Source: Rhizobium sp. RU20A
GTDB taxonomy: Bacteria > Pseudomonadota > Alphaproteobacteria > Rhizobiales > Rhizobiaceae
NCBI RefSeq assembly: GCF_900155885.1
Contig: NZ_FTMB01000001.1
Location: 1,612,001-1,676,000, forward strand
Direction: 5' to 3'
Length of the DNA stretch: 64,000 nucleotides
This document shows, in pieces, positions 1 to 9,503 of this stretch. Position 1 is the first letter of the stretch. Each line of letters opens with the position of its first letter. The notes under the pieces are model-generated. The model made no database searches. It saw nothing but the letters and a program-made list of their open reading frames with translations, and had not been told where the DNA came from. A program made the translations under genes and the position numbers.

Positions 1-1196
1 TCGGCACGCCCTTTTACTGCTATTCGACGGCAACGCTTGAGCGCCACTACACGGTGTTTGCGAAGGCCTTCGCCGATGTCGATGCCCTCGTCTGCTATGC
101 GATGAAGGCCAATTCGAACCAGGCCGTGCTGAAGACGCTGGCCGCCCTTGGTGCCGGCGTCGATGTCGTCTCCGAAGGCGAACTGCGCCGCGCCGTTGCG
201 GCCGGCGTTCCGGCCAACCGCATCATGTTCTCCGGCGTCGGCAAGACGGTGCGCGAGCTGGATTATGCCCTCGAGGTCGGCATCTACTGCTTCAACGTCG
301 AAAGCGAGCCGGAGCTGGAAGTGCTCAACGCCCGCGCCGTTCGTCTTGGCAAGCGCGCGCCGGTCTCCTTCCGCATCAATCCCGATGTCGATGCCCGCAC
401 CCATGCCAAGATCTCGACGGGCAAGAAGGAAAACAAGTTCGGCATTTCCTACGACCGTGCCCGCCACGTCTATGCCCATGCCGCCACGCTTCCCGGCATC
501 GAAGTCACCGGCATCGACATGCATATCGGCAGCCAGATCACCGAGTTGCAGCCCTTCGACGATGCCTTCCGGCTGCTGCGCGAACTGGTGGACCTGCTGC
601 GCACCGACGGCCACACGATCGAGCACGTCGATATCGGTGGCGGCCTCGGCATTCCCTACAAGGATGACAACAATCCGCCGCCGCTGCCCGATGCCTATGC
701 GGACATCGTCAAGAACCAGCTGCGCGGCCTCAACTGCCGAATCGTCACCGAACCCGGCCGCCTGATCGTCGGCAATGCCGGTATTCTGGTGACAGAAGTC
801 ATCTATGTGAAGGATGGCGGCGACAAGACCTTCGTCATCGTCGATGCCGCCATGAACGACCTCATCCGCCCGACGCTCTATGAGGCCTGGCACGAGGTGC
901 GTCCGGTAAAGATCCAGGCCGCCAGCGCGCCGCGCATCCGCGCCGATGTCGTCGGTCCGGTCTGCGAGACCGGCGATTATCTGGCGCTGGACCGCGAAAT
1001 GGCGACGCCGCGCCCCGGCGACCTGATGGCGATCAGCTCCGCCGGTGCCTATGGCGCCGTTCAGGCCGGCACCTACAACAGCCGCCTTCTCGTGCCGGAG
1101 GTTCTGGTCAAGGGCGACCGCTTCCACGTGATACGCCCGCGCCTCACCTATGACGACCTGATCGGCCTCGACAGCGTTCCGGACTGGCTCGCCTGA
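1..1196 (+). CDS. lysA: Diaminopimelate decarboxylase (5' end outside window)
   Basis: Catalyses the PLP-dependent decarboxylation of meso-diaminopimelate, the last step of lysine synthesis, in the cytoplasm. The reading frame is open from the first bases (frame starting at position 3, GTPFYCYST), so the N-terminus is cut off by the window edge. Visible family motifs are the PLP-lysine segment YAMKAN, the HIGSQ motif, the glycine-rich GGGLGIPY loop and the C-terminal CETGD and SAGAYG segments that complete the alanine-racemase-like barrel plus beta domain. About 398 codons are present of the usual 420 or so. A PepSY-like gene and the TIGR02302 gene follow on the same strand. Confidence 0.97.
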   Translation, partial: GTPFYCYSTATLERHYTVFAKAFADVDALVCYAMKANSNQAVLKTLAALGAGVDVVSEGELRRAVAAGVPANRIMFSGVGKTVRELDYALEVGIYCFNVESEPELEVLNARAVRLGKRAPVSFRINPDVDARTHAKISTGKKENKFGISYDRARHVYAHAATLPGIEVTGIDMHIGSQITELQPFDDAFRLLRELVDLLRTDGHTIEHVDIGGGLGIPYKDDNNPPPLPDAYADIVKNQLRGLNCRIVTEPGRLIVGNAGILVTEVIYVKDGGDKTFVIVDAAMNDLIRPTLYEAWHEVRPVKIQAASAPRIRADVVGPVCETGDYLALDREMATPRPGDLMAISSAGAYGAVQAGTYNSRLLVPEVLVKGDRFHVIRPRLTYDDLIGLDSVPDWLA

Positions 1197-1335
1197 AGGC
1201 CTGGCCCTCCCGAAAGGCACCCCCAATCAAGTGCGCCTTTGCGCTTCATTGCGATCACAAGGGCGTCAACGGGCGGTTGTTCAATCCGAGTGCCTCTCCA
1301 CTTCCCTCCGGTCATCAATGATCGAAGGACATGAC

Positions 1336-1605
1336 ATGAACATGCGAAACGCTCTCGTTCCCACGCTTGCGGCCCTGATGGTCTGCGCGCCCCTCACCGC
1401 CGCGCGCGCCGACCGGGATCCCACACCGGACGAACGCGGCAGGATCGAATCGGTGCTCAAAACGGCCGGCTATGTCAGCTGGGGCGACATGGAATGGGAC
1501 GACGACCGCTGGGAGATCGACGATGCCCGCGACGCAGCCGGCAAGAAGTTCGACCTGAAGCTCGACGACGCCCTGACCATCACCCAGACCGAGCCAGACG
1601 ACTGA
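1336..1605 (+). CDS. Small secreted PepSY-like protein
   Basis: An 89-residue protein with an N-terminal signal peptide (hydrophobic segment ending near the ARA-D site) followed by a compact acidic domain with PepSY-like pattern (RIESVLKTAGY, then WEIDDAR and KFDLKLD). The start at 1336 is chosen because GAAGGA lies 6 bases upstream; an in-frame ATG at 1318 would add six residues. Function unknown; PepSY domains are often found in exported proteins that inhibit peptidases or bind small ligands. It is followed at 1632-1657 by a terminator-like hairpin, so it is probably transcribed alone or as the end of a lysA unit. Confidence 0.8.
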   Translation: MNMRNALVPTLAALMVCAPLTAARADRDPTPDERGRIESVLKTAGYVSWGDMEWDDDRWEIDDARDAAGKKFDLKLDDALTITQTEPDD

Positions 1606-1631
1606 GTCGTCGAGCGCTGATCGCCCCTTGT

Positions 1632-1664
1632 AGCCTCCCGTCGCGAAATGGGAGGCTGCTTTCC
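1632..1664 (+). terminator. Rho-independent terminator-like hairpin
   Basis: The 8-bp stem AGCCTCCC/GGGAGGCT (1632-1639 and 1650-1657) with a 10-base loop is followed by a pyrimidine-rich tract GCTTTCCCTTC. It lies directly after the PepSY-like gene. Confidence 0.6.
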
Positions 1665-1781
1665 CTTCACATTTGCGTTCGCGCCCTCGTCTTCGCCACA
1701 AAGACTGGTATCCTCCTCCAATGAGCGGGTGGCTTTGCCGGACCTGTCCACCGCCTGCCCGACCGACGAGGAAAACGCCGG

Positions 1782-4466
1782 ATGACGACTGCCCCGCCGC
1801 CAACCCCTGAAAAGGCCCTGCCGCTGAAGCGCCTGCTGGCCGGCAAGCGACTTGCCGCGCGCGCCGTGCTGCTGGCGGAGGCCGTCGCGCCGAGGCTGCT
1901 GCTACCGATTTCGATTCTCCTCCTCTTTGCCGCGACCGCGTGGTTCGGCCTCTTCCGCCTCGCACCTTTCTGGCTGCATGTCGCCACGCTCAGCCTCTTC
2001 GTCATCGCTTTCCTCGCCTCACTCGTGCCGCTCGCGCGCCTTCGCCTGGCGGCACCGGAGGCGGCCGATCGTATGCTGGAGGCCCGCAATGGCCTGCGCC
2101 ATCAGGCGATCCGCATCCAGAACGAAACCGTCTCGACCGGCGGGCCAGCCGCCGACGCGCTGTGGCGGGAGCATCAGGCCCGCATGGCGCGCACCATCGG
2201 CACGCTCTCGGCCGGCGCACCACAGCCGGATTTGCCGCGCCACGACCCCTTCGCGCTGCGTGCCGCGCCGGTGCTCATCGCCGCGCTCGCCTTTGCCTAT
2301 TCCTATTCCAACCGCGCCGGCTTCCTCTCCGACGCCTTTCACCTGCCCGAACCTGCGGTGGTGAAGCCGGACCTGCGCATCGACGCCTGGGTGACCCCGC
2401 CCGCCTATACCGGCAAGGCCCCGCTGTTCCTGACCGGCGAACAGGCCGGTCCGACACCCGCGCCCGAAGGACAGGCGCTGCTCACCGTTCCGCAGTTTTC
2501 CGAAGCCACCGTTCGCCTGTCCGGCGGCGGCAGCGCGCCCGTCAGCTTCGAACCCGAGGCCGGTGGCCCGGCGATCGCGATTGCCGCCGAGGGCAGCGCT
2601 GAAAAAGATGGCGAAGCGGCGGGAACACAGACCCCGACACCCGCGGCCCCGCCCGTGCAGGAGGCGGCGGCAACGCCATCCGCGACCGGTGCACAAACCC
2701 ATCTCTTCAAGATCGACCAGGCCGGCACGCTTGTCGTCGGCGACGAGCGCTGGCGCTTTGCGATCACGCCGGACACCGCGCCCGACATCGCCTTCGACGG
2801 CCAGCCGAAGACGACGGTTGCGGCGGCGCTGGAGATCGGTTTCCTTGGCAAGGACGATTACGGCATCACCGAAGCCTGGGCCGAGATCGTGCCGATCGAG
2901 ACCCAGGCCGCCAATGCCCGCCCGCTCTATCCCGCGCCGGAATACCGGCTGGACCTGCCGCGCCGCAACACCAAGGACATCAAGGGCCTGACGAGCCGCA
3001 ACCTCAGCGAACATCCCCTCTCCGGCAAGCCCGTGCGCATCACGCTTGTGGCCAAGGACGCCGCCGGACAGGAAGGCCGCAGCCAGCCGCAGGAGATGAT
3101 CCTGCCCGCCAAGCGCTTCTTCGAGCCGCTTGCGGGCGCGATTGCCGAGCAACGGCAGATCTTCGCCCTCGACGCAAACAAGGTGCCGCGCGCGCTGGAA
3201 CTGAACGACGCGCTCGCCATCCGCGCCGACGAGACGATCCCCAACGTCACCCATTTCCTCGCCATGCGCTCGGCGCGCAACCGGCTGGCGCTTGCCTATA
3301 ATGACGACATGCTGCGCGAGGCCGCCGACTATTTCTGGGAGGTGGCGCTCGGCATCGAGGACGGTAATCTCTCGCTCGCCGAACGGCGCCTGCGCGATGC
3401 GCAGCAGGCCCTGCAGGATGCACTTCAGAACAATGCCTCGGACGCGGAGATCGCGCGCCTGATGCAGGAGTTGCGCGAGGCCATGCAGGAGTTCATGCAG
3501 GCGCTGGCGGAACAGGCCGCGAAGAACCCGCAGAGCGCGATGAACAATCCGCAGATGAACAACATGCTGCGCCAGCAGGACCTGGAGCGCATGATGGACC
3601 AGATCGAGAATCTCGCCCGCTCCGGCGCGCGTGATCAGGCCCAGCAGATGCTCTCCGAACTGCAGCGCATGATGAACAATCTGCAGGCCGGCCGACCCCA
3701 GCAGGGGCAGCAGGGCGAACAGAACAACGCCATGCGCGAGCAGATGGACAAGCTCGGCCGCCTCATGCAGGAACAGCAGCGCCTGATGGACGAAACCTTC
3801 CGCATGGATCAGGCCCTGCGGGACCGCCAGCAGCGCGGCGATCCGCTGGAGGGCGAGAATGAGGAGCTCTTCGGCCAGGAACCGCCAGATCCGCAGCCGG
3901 GTGACAATGGCCAGCAACAGCAGGGTGAGAACGGCGAGCAGCAGAACCCGCTCGACAACATGACGGCCGAACAGCTGCGAGAGGCCTTGAAGCAGCTGCG
4001 CGCGCAGCAGGAAGGCCTCGGCAAGCAGCTCGGCGAGTTGCAGAAGAGTCTGGAAGGCATGGGCATGCAACCCGGCGAAGGCTTCGGCAAGGCGCAGAGC
4101 GAAATGGGCAGCGCGGCCGATGCGCTGGGTCGCAGCCGCGGCGAACAGGCCCTCGGCAGCCAGGGCCGCGCCATGGAAGCGCTGCGCCAGGGCGCGCAGG
4201 ATATGATGAACCAGATGCAGGCCCAGCAGGGGCAAGGTCAGGGCCAGGGCCAGGGCATGCCGCAAATGGGCCGCAACGGCCGTGACCCGCTCGGCCGCGA
4301 GCCGCAGGGCCGCGGTCCGGATTTCGGCGAGCAGGTCAAGGTTCCTGACGAGATCGACACCCAGCGCGCCCGCGAAATCCTCGAGGAAATCCGCCGCAAG
4401 CTCGGCGACAACGCCTCACCGGAACTGGAGCGGCAGTATCTGGAACGGTTGCTGGATATTCGGTGA
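1782..4466 (+). CDS. TIGR02302 / DUF4175-type membrane protein
   Basis: An 894-residue protein of the alphaproteobacterial low-complexity family TIGR02302 (DUF4175). Two transmembrane segments lie near residues 39-58 and 66-86 and a third near 163-178. A proline/alanine-rich linker follows, then an immunoglobulin-like region, then a long helical C-terminal half that is very rich in Gln, Met and Glu (roughly residues 530-860, with runs such as GQQQQGENGEQQNP). The last 35 residues (IDTQRAREILEEIRRKLGD) are conserved-looking. The function is not established; topology suggests an envelope protein with a large soluble coiled-coil part. The start at 1782 follows a GAGGAAA sequence. Confidence 0.88.
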   Translation: MTTAPPPTPEKALPLKRLLAGKRLAARAVLLAEAVAPRLLLPISILLLFAATAWFGLFRLAPFWLHVATLSLFVIAFLASLVPLARLRLAAPEAADRMLEARNGLRHQAIRIQNETVSTGGPAADALWREHQARMARTIGTLSAGAPQPDLPRHDPFALRAAPVLIAALAFAYSYSNRAGFLSDAFHLPEPAVVKPDLRIDAWVTPPAYTGKAPLFLTGEQAGPTPAPEGQALLTVPQFSEATVRLSGGGSAPVSFEPEAGGPAIAIAAEGSAEKDGEAAGTQTPTPAAPPVQEAAATPSATGAQTHLFKIDQAGTLVVGDERWRFAITPDTAPDIAFDGQPKTTVAAALEIGFLGKDDYGITEAWAEIVPIETQAANARPLYPAPEYRLDLPRRNTKDIKGLTSRNLSEHPLSGKPVRITLVAKDAAGQEGRSQPQEMILPAKRFFEPLAGAIAEQRQIFALDANKVPRALELNDALAIRADETIPNVTHFLAMRSARNRLALAYNDDMLREAADYFWEVALGIEDGNLSLAERRLRDAQQALQDALQNNASDAEIARLMQELREAMQEFMQALAEQAAKNPQSAMNNPQMNNMLRQQDLERMMDQIENLARSGARDQAQQMLSELQRMMNNLQAGRPQQGQQGEQNNAMREQMDKLGRLMQEQQRLMDETFRMDQALRDRQQRGDPLEGENEELFGQEPPDPQPGDNGQQQQGENGEQQNPLDNMTAEQLREALKQLRAQQEGLGKQLGELQKSLEGMGMQPGEGFGKAQSEMGSAADALGRSRGEQALGSQGRAMEALRQGAQDMMNQMQAQQGQGQGQGQGMPQMGRNGRDPLGREPQGRGPDFGEQVKVPDEIDTQRAREILEEIRRKLGDNASPELERQYLERLLDIR

Positions 4467-4565
4467 GGTGCGGGTGAATGCCGCCGCGGCTCGCGAGCGT
4501 TCCATCATCGCACGCCTCGGCCGCGCACGAGGCGGCAGGATTGCGAAAGCGCTCCCGTCACCCAC

Positions 4566-4649
4566 CGTCATCCTCGGGCTTGACCCGAGGATCCACAGCC
4601 ACGGGCGCAGCGGGCGGCATGGATGCTCGGGTCAAGCCCGAGCATGACG
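4566..4649. repeat. Paired inverted intergenic repeat, copy 1
   Basis: Two oppositely oriented palindromes: CCTCGGGCTTGACCCGAGG, then about 22 bases, then GCTCGGGTCAAGCCCGAGC. The same layout recurs at 33257, 38454, 42813 and 44187. It fills most of the 292-bp gap between the TIGR02302 gene and cpdR; no gene is seen in the remainder. This looks like a REP-type element of the kind scattered through rhizobial genomes. Confidence 0.85.
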
Positions 4650-4758
4650 AGGACCGAGGCGCCCATTGGGGAATAAAACCCGTGAGTTTTGGCCGGAGCC
4701 GAAAATCTCGCCGAAAACGCCACCTTGCGACAGACCGCAATCCATCGCTTGACGCCAC

Positions 4759-5118
4759 TCAGGCCGCCAGCGCCACGGCCACCGCCTTGCGGATATCCGG
4801 CAGGCTGAACGGCTTGTCCACCACGTCGATGATGCGCGTGGCGAGGTTTTCGCAGCGTTCGCGCTGGTCGGCGTAGCCGGTCATCAGCAGGATCTTCATG
4901 CCGGGCCGCGTGTCGGATGCCTTCCAGGCGAGTTCGATGCCATCCATGGCCGGCATGCGGATATCGGACAGCAGGAGATCGAAGGTTTCGGCGGTCACGC
5001 GCTCCAGGCCCTCAAGCCCGTCCGCAGCTTCCACCACCTCGTGTCCATCCAGCTTCAGGGCGCGCGCAACAAAGGAACGCAGCGCATCCTCATCTTCGGC
5101 GATCAGAATTCTGGCCAT
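4759..5118 (-). CDS. cpdR: Single-domain response regulator CpdR
   Basis: A 119-residue receiver domain with no output domain. Visible features are the acidic pocket (E8-D9), phospho-acceptor D52 in LLSDIRMP, the Thr of LLMTGYA and the Lys of VVDKPFS. Sequence and length match alphaproteobacterial CpdR, which in its unphosphorylated form acts as an adaptor bringing ClpXP to the pole for degradation of CtrA and other substrates. The protein ends in LAA, a typical hydrophobic tail. ATG codons at 5121 and 5118 are adjacent; 5118 is preferred because GGAGA lies at a better distance. Its network partners sciP and ctrA are also in this window. Confidence 0.9.
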   Translation of the reverse strand: MARILIAEDEDALRSFVARALKLDGHEVVEAADGLEGLERVTAETFDLLLSDIRMPAMDGIELAWKASDTRPGMKILLMTGYADQRERCENLATRIIDVVDKPFSLPDIRKAVAVALAA

Positions 5119-5328
5119 CATGGTCTCCATGTCTTGAAGGCTGACCTCGGGCCGGGCGCTTCCGGCATCATGCCGCAAAACCTCCGACCGGGGCTGCTCT
5201 TGCCGGCAGCAAAGCCCAGCGCACAGGATCGTGCCGCCCTAAAACATCACCGAAACCTTGTCGTTCGGTAAAGGAGACGGGGTGACATCCAGCGGAACAA
5301 GAAGGAGAGGAAGACGTGACGGCAGGCC

Positions 5329-5871
5329 TCAGGCGTCGCCCGTCACCACGCCCACGAAAGGCAATTCGCGGAAGGCATAGGCGACATCCATGCCGTAGCC
5401 GACGACGAAATGGTCGGGGCATTCAAAGCCGACGTAATCCGCCACGAGGTCCACCTGGCGCTTTTCGGTCTTGTCGAGCAGCACGGCGATCGTGACGTTG
5501 CGGGCGCCGCGCTCATACATGAGTTCCTTGGCAAAACGCAGCGTGCGGCCCGATTCGAGGATATCGTCGATCAGCAGCACGTCGCGGTCCTTCACGTCGC
5601 TGTCGATGTCCTTGATGATCTTGACGCCGCGCGAGACCGTGCCCGTGCCGTAGCTGGAGAGCGTGATGAACTCGACCTCCGGTGCAAGGCCGGCATGATG
5701 CAGGGCACGGATGAGATCGGCCGCGAAGATGAAGGAGCCCTTCAGCACCGAGATCACCAGGAGGTCTTCCGTCGGTCCGCGCATGATGTCCTGGGCCAGC
5801 GACAGATTGCGCTCGGCAATCACTTCAGCCGTGAACAGGGGTTCGATATTTTTTCCGCGGACGACGGGCAT
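5329..5871 (-). CDS. hpt: Hypoxanthine phosphoribosyltransferase
   Basis: A 180-residue purine salvage enzyme that makes IMP/GMP from hypoxanthine/guanine and PRPP. The PRPP-binding signature VLLIDDILESGRTL is present, as are the VLKGSFIFAADL loop and the C-terminal DHFVVGYGMD segment that closes on the base. Length is normal for the family. It is transcribed in the same direction as cpdR, about 210 bp away, and nothing recognisable lies between them. Confidence 0.96.
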   Translation of the reverse strand: MPVVRGKNIEPLFTAEVIAERNLSLAQDIMRGPTEDLLVISVLKGSFIFAADLIRALHHAGLAPEVEFITLSSYGTGTVSRGVKIIKDIDSDVKDRDVLLIDDILESGRTLRFAKELMYERGARNVTIAVLLDKTEKRQVDLVADYVGFECPDHFVVGYGMDVAYAFRELPFVGVVTGDA

Positions 5872-5910
5872 CGGCTCACTCCGGTTTCAAAGCGGTGCGA
5901 TTAGCACGGT

Positions 5911-6597
5911 TCACCGGGCCGCAACACCCTGCCCCGCAACGGAAAGGGCAAGGTCAGACACTTTTCCACCTGCATGTGGCAAGCGTGCCGAAAAGCGCTG
6001 CGCTGCCCCCGGCGCGATCATCCCATCGCCCGGCGGCACGTCGCCAAGAACCACCCTGCGCCCGGCCGAGATCATCTCCACCCGGACACCGGGAACGGCG
6101 AGCGGCTGTGTGGTGGTATTCTCGATCGACCCGTAGACGGACAAGACCTTCAGCCCGCCGCGATCTTCGATCATATGGCCATGGCTGATGATGGTCAGCG
6201 GCGCGCGCTGGACCGGCGCCGTCGCGACGGGCCCTGCCGCTGTTGCGAGCGCCAGCGTGAAGGTCCCTGCCCCGCACAGCGCGACGACCGTCGTGAACAT
6301 CCAGCCGGAAAGGCTCCGCAGCCTGCCTTCCGCGCGCAGCACGGCTTCACTCGCCGCGCCATGGCCGGCAGTTCCCGCCGGCCGCGCGCCCAGCGCATCG
6401 GCGGCGCGGGCATTGTCATTGCCGACTGCAAAGGCGGGGCGGCGTTGGGACGGCGCTTCAACGATCGTTTCGAAACTGACATCGACGACATCCATCGAAC
6501 GCGCCCTTGGCCCGGAACGGGCAGAGCGCGGGGTCTGGTCCGGCGGAAGGAGTTCGGCACGGGGAAAGGTCTGGCGGCGGTCGCGGAAGCTTTGCAT
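5911..6597 (-). CDS. Conserved membrane-anchored protein upstream of ftsE
   Basis: A 228-residue protein with a long, low-complexity, probably cytoplasmic N-terminal part, a single transmembrane segment near residues 101-122 (GWMFTTVVALCGAGTFTLAL) and a C-terminal extracytoplasmic domain resembling the DUF3426-type beta domain (VLSVYGSIENTT, PGVRVEMI, APGAAQRF). The start at 6597 has GGGGAGAG 4-5 bases upstream. It is divergent from ftsE. Rhizobial genomes often carry a zinc-ribbon DUF3426 protein here, but I see no zinc-binding cysteines in this one. Function unknown. Confidence 0.75.
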   Translation of the reverse strand: MQSFRDRRQTFPRAELLPPDQTPRSARSGPRARSMDVVDVSFETIVEAPSQRRPAFAVGNDNARAADALGARPAGTAGHGAASEAVLRAEGRLRSLSGWMFTTVVALCGAGTFTLALATAAGPVATAPVQRAPLTIISHGHMIEDRGGLKVLSVYGSIENTTTQPLAVPGVRVEMISAGRRVVLGDVPPGDGMIAPGAAQRFSARLPHAGGKVSDLALSVAGQGVAAR

Positions 6598-6818
6598 GGC
6601 ACTCTCCCCGCCCGCAATGCCGGCGCAAGGAAACGCAGCGCATGATGCGGGCATTGAAACCAATCTTTCCAAGACGTAAACGGAATTGGTTAATGCTTTG
6701 CAAACCCGCCTTCAAAGCGGCCGGATTTGCTGGAAGAAGATGAGTTTGGTCCCGGCGGGGCCCCGCGGCCCGGAAGGGCATGACACGAAGCTGCCGGCAC
6801 GAAGTCTGGAACGAGGCG

Positions 6819-7478
6819 TTGATACAATTTGAAAATGTCGGGCTGCGCTATGGCATGGGGCCGGAGATTCTCCGCGACCTCACCTTTTCCATTCCCGGTC
6901 GCTCCTTCCAGTTTTTGACCGGCCCGTCCGGCGCCGGCAAGACCACGCTGCTCAAGCTGCTTTTCCTGTCGCTGAAGCCGACGCGTGGCCTGATCCGCAT
7001 GTTCGACCGCAACATCTCCTCCATCCCGAATGACGAACTGCCCATGCTGCGCCGGCGCGTCGGCATCGTCTTCCAGGATTTCCGCCTGCTCGAACATCTC
7101 ACCACCTATGAGAACGTGGCGCTGCCGCTGCGCGTGCGCGGCAAGGACGAGGCGACCTACCGTTCCGACGTCATCGAACTCCTGAAATGGGTCGGGCTCG
7201 GCGAGCGAATCAATGTGCTGCCGCCGGTCCTCTCCGGCGGGGAAAAGCAGCGCGCGGCCATTGCCCGCGCCCTGATCGACCAGCCCGAAATCCTGCTGGC
7301 GGACGAGCCGACCGGCAATGTCGACCCGCCCATGGCGCGCCGCCTGCTGAATCTCTTTCTGGAACTGAACCGTCTCGGCACCGCCGTCGTTATCGCCACC
7401 CACGATTTTTCCCTGATGGATCAGGTGGATGCGCGCCGTCTCATCCTCTCCGAAGGGCGGCTCGACATTTATGAGTGA
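6819..7478 (+). CDS. ftsE: Cell division ATP-binding protein FtsE
   Basis: ATPase of the FtsEX complex, which links the divisome to peptidoglycan hydrolase activation. Walker A GPSGAGKTT, Q-loop VFQDFRLL, signature LSGGEKQR, Walker B ILLADEPTG and the H-loop ATHDF are all intact. A TTG start at 6819 gives 219 residues (LIQFENVGL), the usual FtsE length. An upstream in-frame ATG at 6780 would add 13 residues and has a poorly spaced GGAAGG, so the start is uncertain. The 3' end overlaps ftsX by 8 bases, indicating translational coupling. Confidence 0.95.
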   Translation: MIQFENVGLRYGMGPEILRDLTFSIPGRSFQFLTGPSGAGKTTLLKLLFLSLKPTRGLIRMFDRNISSIPNDELPMLRRRVGIVFQDFRLLEHLTTYENVALPLRVRGKDEATYRSDVIELLKWVGLGERINVLPPVLSGGEKQRAAIARALIDQPEILLADEPTGNVDPPMARRLLNLFLELNRLGTAVVIATHDFSLMDQVDARRLILSEGRLDIYE

Positions 7479-8481
7479 GCACAGGCAAGCCGACACCCGC
7501 CCCGGCGCGCCGGCCGAGCGTCGCATCGAGATGAAGGTGCGTCCGACCGGACCGATCGTGCCCTCCACCAATGTCTCCGGCAAGGCGCTGATGGCGGTCA
7601 TCGCCATCATGTCCTTCCTCGCCTGCCTGACGCTTGGCGCCGTCGGCATGGTGCGCGCGACCGCCCAGAGCTGGCAGAGCCAGATTTCCCGCGAAGTCAC
7701 CATCCAGATCAAGCCGGCCGAGGGACTCGACATGGAAAAGGCGCTGGCCGACGCGCGCGATCTGGCGCTGACCTTCAGCGGCGCGCTCACCGGCACGATC
7801 ATGGACCGCGATTCGACCGCGCGCCTCCTCGAGCCCTGGCTCGGCGAAGGCCTCGATATCAGCGAATTGCCGGTGCCGCGCCTTGTCATCATCACCATTG
7901 ACGAAAACAATCCGCCCGACTTCAACGCCATGCGCACGGCGCTGAAGGAAACCATTCCGCAATCCTTCCTCGACGACCACCGCACCTGGGTGGATCGGCT
8001 GGTGGCCATGGCCAACACCACGGCGCTCATCGGCACCGGCGTGCTGGTGCTCGTCTGCTCGGCCATGGTGCTGACCGTGATCTTCGCCACGCGCGGCGCG
8101 CTCTCGGGCAACCGGCATATCGTTGAAGTGCTGCATTTCGTCGGGGCGGAGGCAAGCTTCGTGGCAGCCGAGTTCCAGAAGCATTTCCTGAAGATCAGCC
8201 TGAAGGGCGCCGGTGCCGGCGGGCTTGCCGCGGCGCTCGCCTTCATCGGCGCCAGCTACTGGCAATCCTCGCGCCTTGCTACGCCCGAAAGCGACCAGAC
8301 CAATGCGCTCTTCGGCTCCTTCACCATCGGCTGGACAGGCTATGCCGGCATCTTCGCCATCATGCTCGTCATTGCCCTTCTGACCACCGTGACGGCACGC
8401 ATCACCGTGATGCGCACCATCCGCGAGATCGACCAGATCCGCTCTGACCCGGCCCGCACCGATGGGCTGCCGCCCGCATGA
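7471..8481 (+). CDS. ftsX: Cell division protein FtsX
   Basis: Membrane partner of FtsE, 336 residues. A cytoplasmic N-terminal tail precedes TM1 (ALMAVIAIMSFLACLTLGAV); a periplasmic loop with EVTIQIKP and LLEPWLGEGLDI follows, then three more transmembrane segments around the FtsX core (IVEVLHFVGAEASFVAAEF). The ATG at 7471 lies inside the end of ftsE. The N-terminal tail is proline- and arginine-rich. It completes the ftsEX operon. Confidence 0.95.
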   Translation: MSEHRQADTRPGAPAERRIEMKVRPTGPIVPSTNVSGKALMAVIAIMSFLACLTLGAVGMVRATAQSWQSQISREVTIQIKPAEGLDMEKALADARDLALTFSGALTGTIMDRDSTARLLEPWLGEGLDISELPVPRLVIITIDENNPPDFNAMRTALKETIPQSFLDDHRTWVDRLVAMANTTALIGTGVLVLVCSAMVLTVIFATRGALSGNRHIVEVLHFVGAEASFVAAEFQKHFLKISLKGAGAGGLAAALAFIGASYWQSSRLATPESDQTNALFGSFTIGWTGYAGIFAIMLVIALLTTVTARITVMRTIREIDQIRSDPARTDGLPPA

Positions 8482-8632
8482 CGCCGGTGGCGCGCCGTGT
8501 CATGGAACTGGCAAATAGGCAAGGAATAATGGGTTGGCATCCATCCCGCCGTCGCCGCAATGTCGGGCTAGATGCGAATCGGCCTTCGAGGCGCCCGCGG
8601 GCGGGCTCCCGAAACGATCACACATTTGGGTG

Positions 8633-9328
8633 ATGCGGATGGACAGGGACAGGGGTTCAAGCGAGGGAACGGGAGGAACGCGCCGCCGGCGTGGGCCACT
8701 GCGCCGTTTCGTGCGCTTCGCCTTCTATGCTCTCCTGATCACCGCCGCCATCTTCCTCGCCGGCTTCCTCTACTTTGCCGATGTCGTCGCCTCGCTGCAG
8801 CCGCCGGACCGGCCGAAGGCGGATGCGATCGTGGTACTGACCGGCGGCTTCCAGCGTATCGACCAGGCTGTCGAACTGCTGAAAGCCGGAGCCGGTGAGC
8901 GACTGTTGATCTCCGGCGTCAACCCTTCCACCAGCGGCAGCCAGATCCGCCGCAATACGCAGACCCCGCGTGACCTCTTCGAATGCTGCGTCGATATCGG
9001 CCGGCAGGCGATCGACACGATCGGCAACGCCAACGAGACGGCCCAGTGGGCACGCGGCAAGGGCTATCTTCGCGTGCTTGTCGTGACCAACAACTACCAC
9101 ATGCCGCGCAGCCTGCTGGAACTGCGCCGCGCCGCGCCGGACATCGAGTTCATCGCCTTCCCCGTCGTCAATTCCGACCTCAAGACCAGCAACTGGCTGA
9201 GCAATCCGATGGCGCTGCGCACGATCCTGCTCGAATACATCAAGACGATGGCTGCGAGCCTGCGCGATGCGCTCGGCGCCGGACGCTCCAGCGGCCTCAG
9301 GGCCGATCTCGGCGGCACGGGCAGCTAA
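8633..9328 (+). CDS. YdcF/SanA-like DUF218 protein
   Basis: A 231-residue protein with an arginine-rich N-terminus, one transmembrane helix (FAFYALLITAAIFLAGFLYF) and a DUF218 domain. Family landmarks are ADAIVVLTGGFQRIDQAVELL near the start of the domain, ISGVNP, GNANETAQWA and LVVTNNYHMPRSLLEL. DUF218 proteins (SanA, ElyC, YdcF) are linked to envelope maintenance, but the reaction is unknown. Starts at 8633 and 8639 are both possible; neither has a strong ribosome binding site. It follows ftsX and precedes plsC on the same strand. Confidence 0.87.
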   Translation: MRMDRDRGSSEGTGGTRRRRGPLRRFVRFAFYALLITAAIFLAGFLYFADVVASLQPPDRPKADAIVVLTGGFQRIDQAVELLKAGAGERLLISGVNPSTSGSQIRRNTQTPRDLFECCVDIGRQAIDTIGNANETAQWARGKGYLRVLVVTNNYHMPRSLLELRRAAPDIEFIAFPVVNSDLKTSNWLSNPMALRTILLEYIKTMAASLRDALGAGRSSGLRADLGGTGS

Positions 9329-9503
9329 CGACTGAGGCCGCCACGAAATCTGCTCGCCACGGGCGCGGCAAGCGAACCGCACCAAATCCGGGTTAGCGCG
9401 GCAGCGGAAGCGCGCATGGAGTTTTCGCCGCGCCGATAATCGTGTAGGCAGCGATGCCAAGACCATCCGCCCGGCCCGGCCGCCTTCTGACGAAAGCCCC
9501 CTG

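Noticed and set aside
2019-4265. 748-codon antisense open frame opposite the TIGR02302 gene
   Set aside because: Its translation is rich in Leu, His and Arg without domain-like features and mirrors the codon bias of the real gene; long antisense frames are expected at this GC content.
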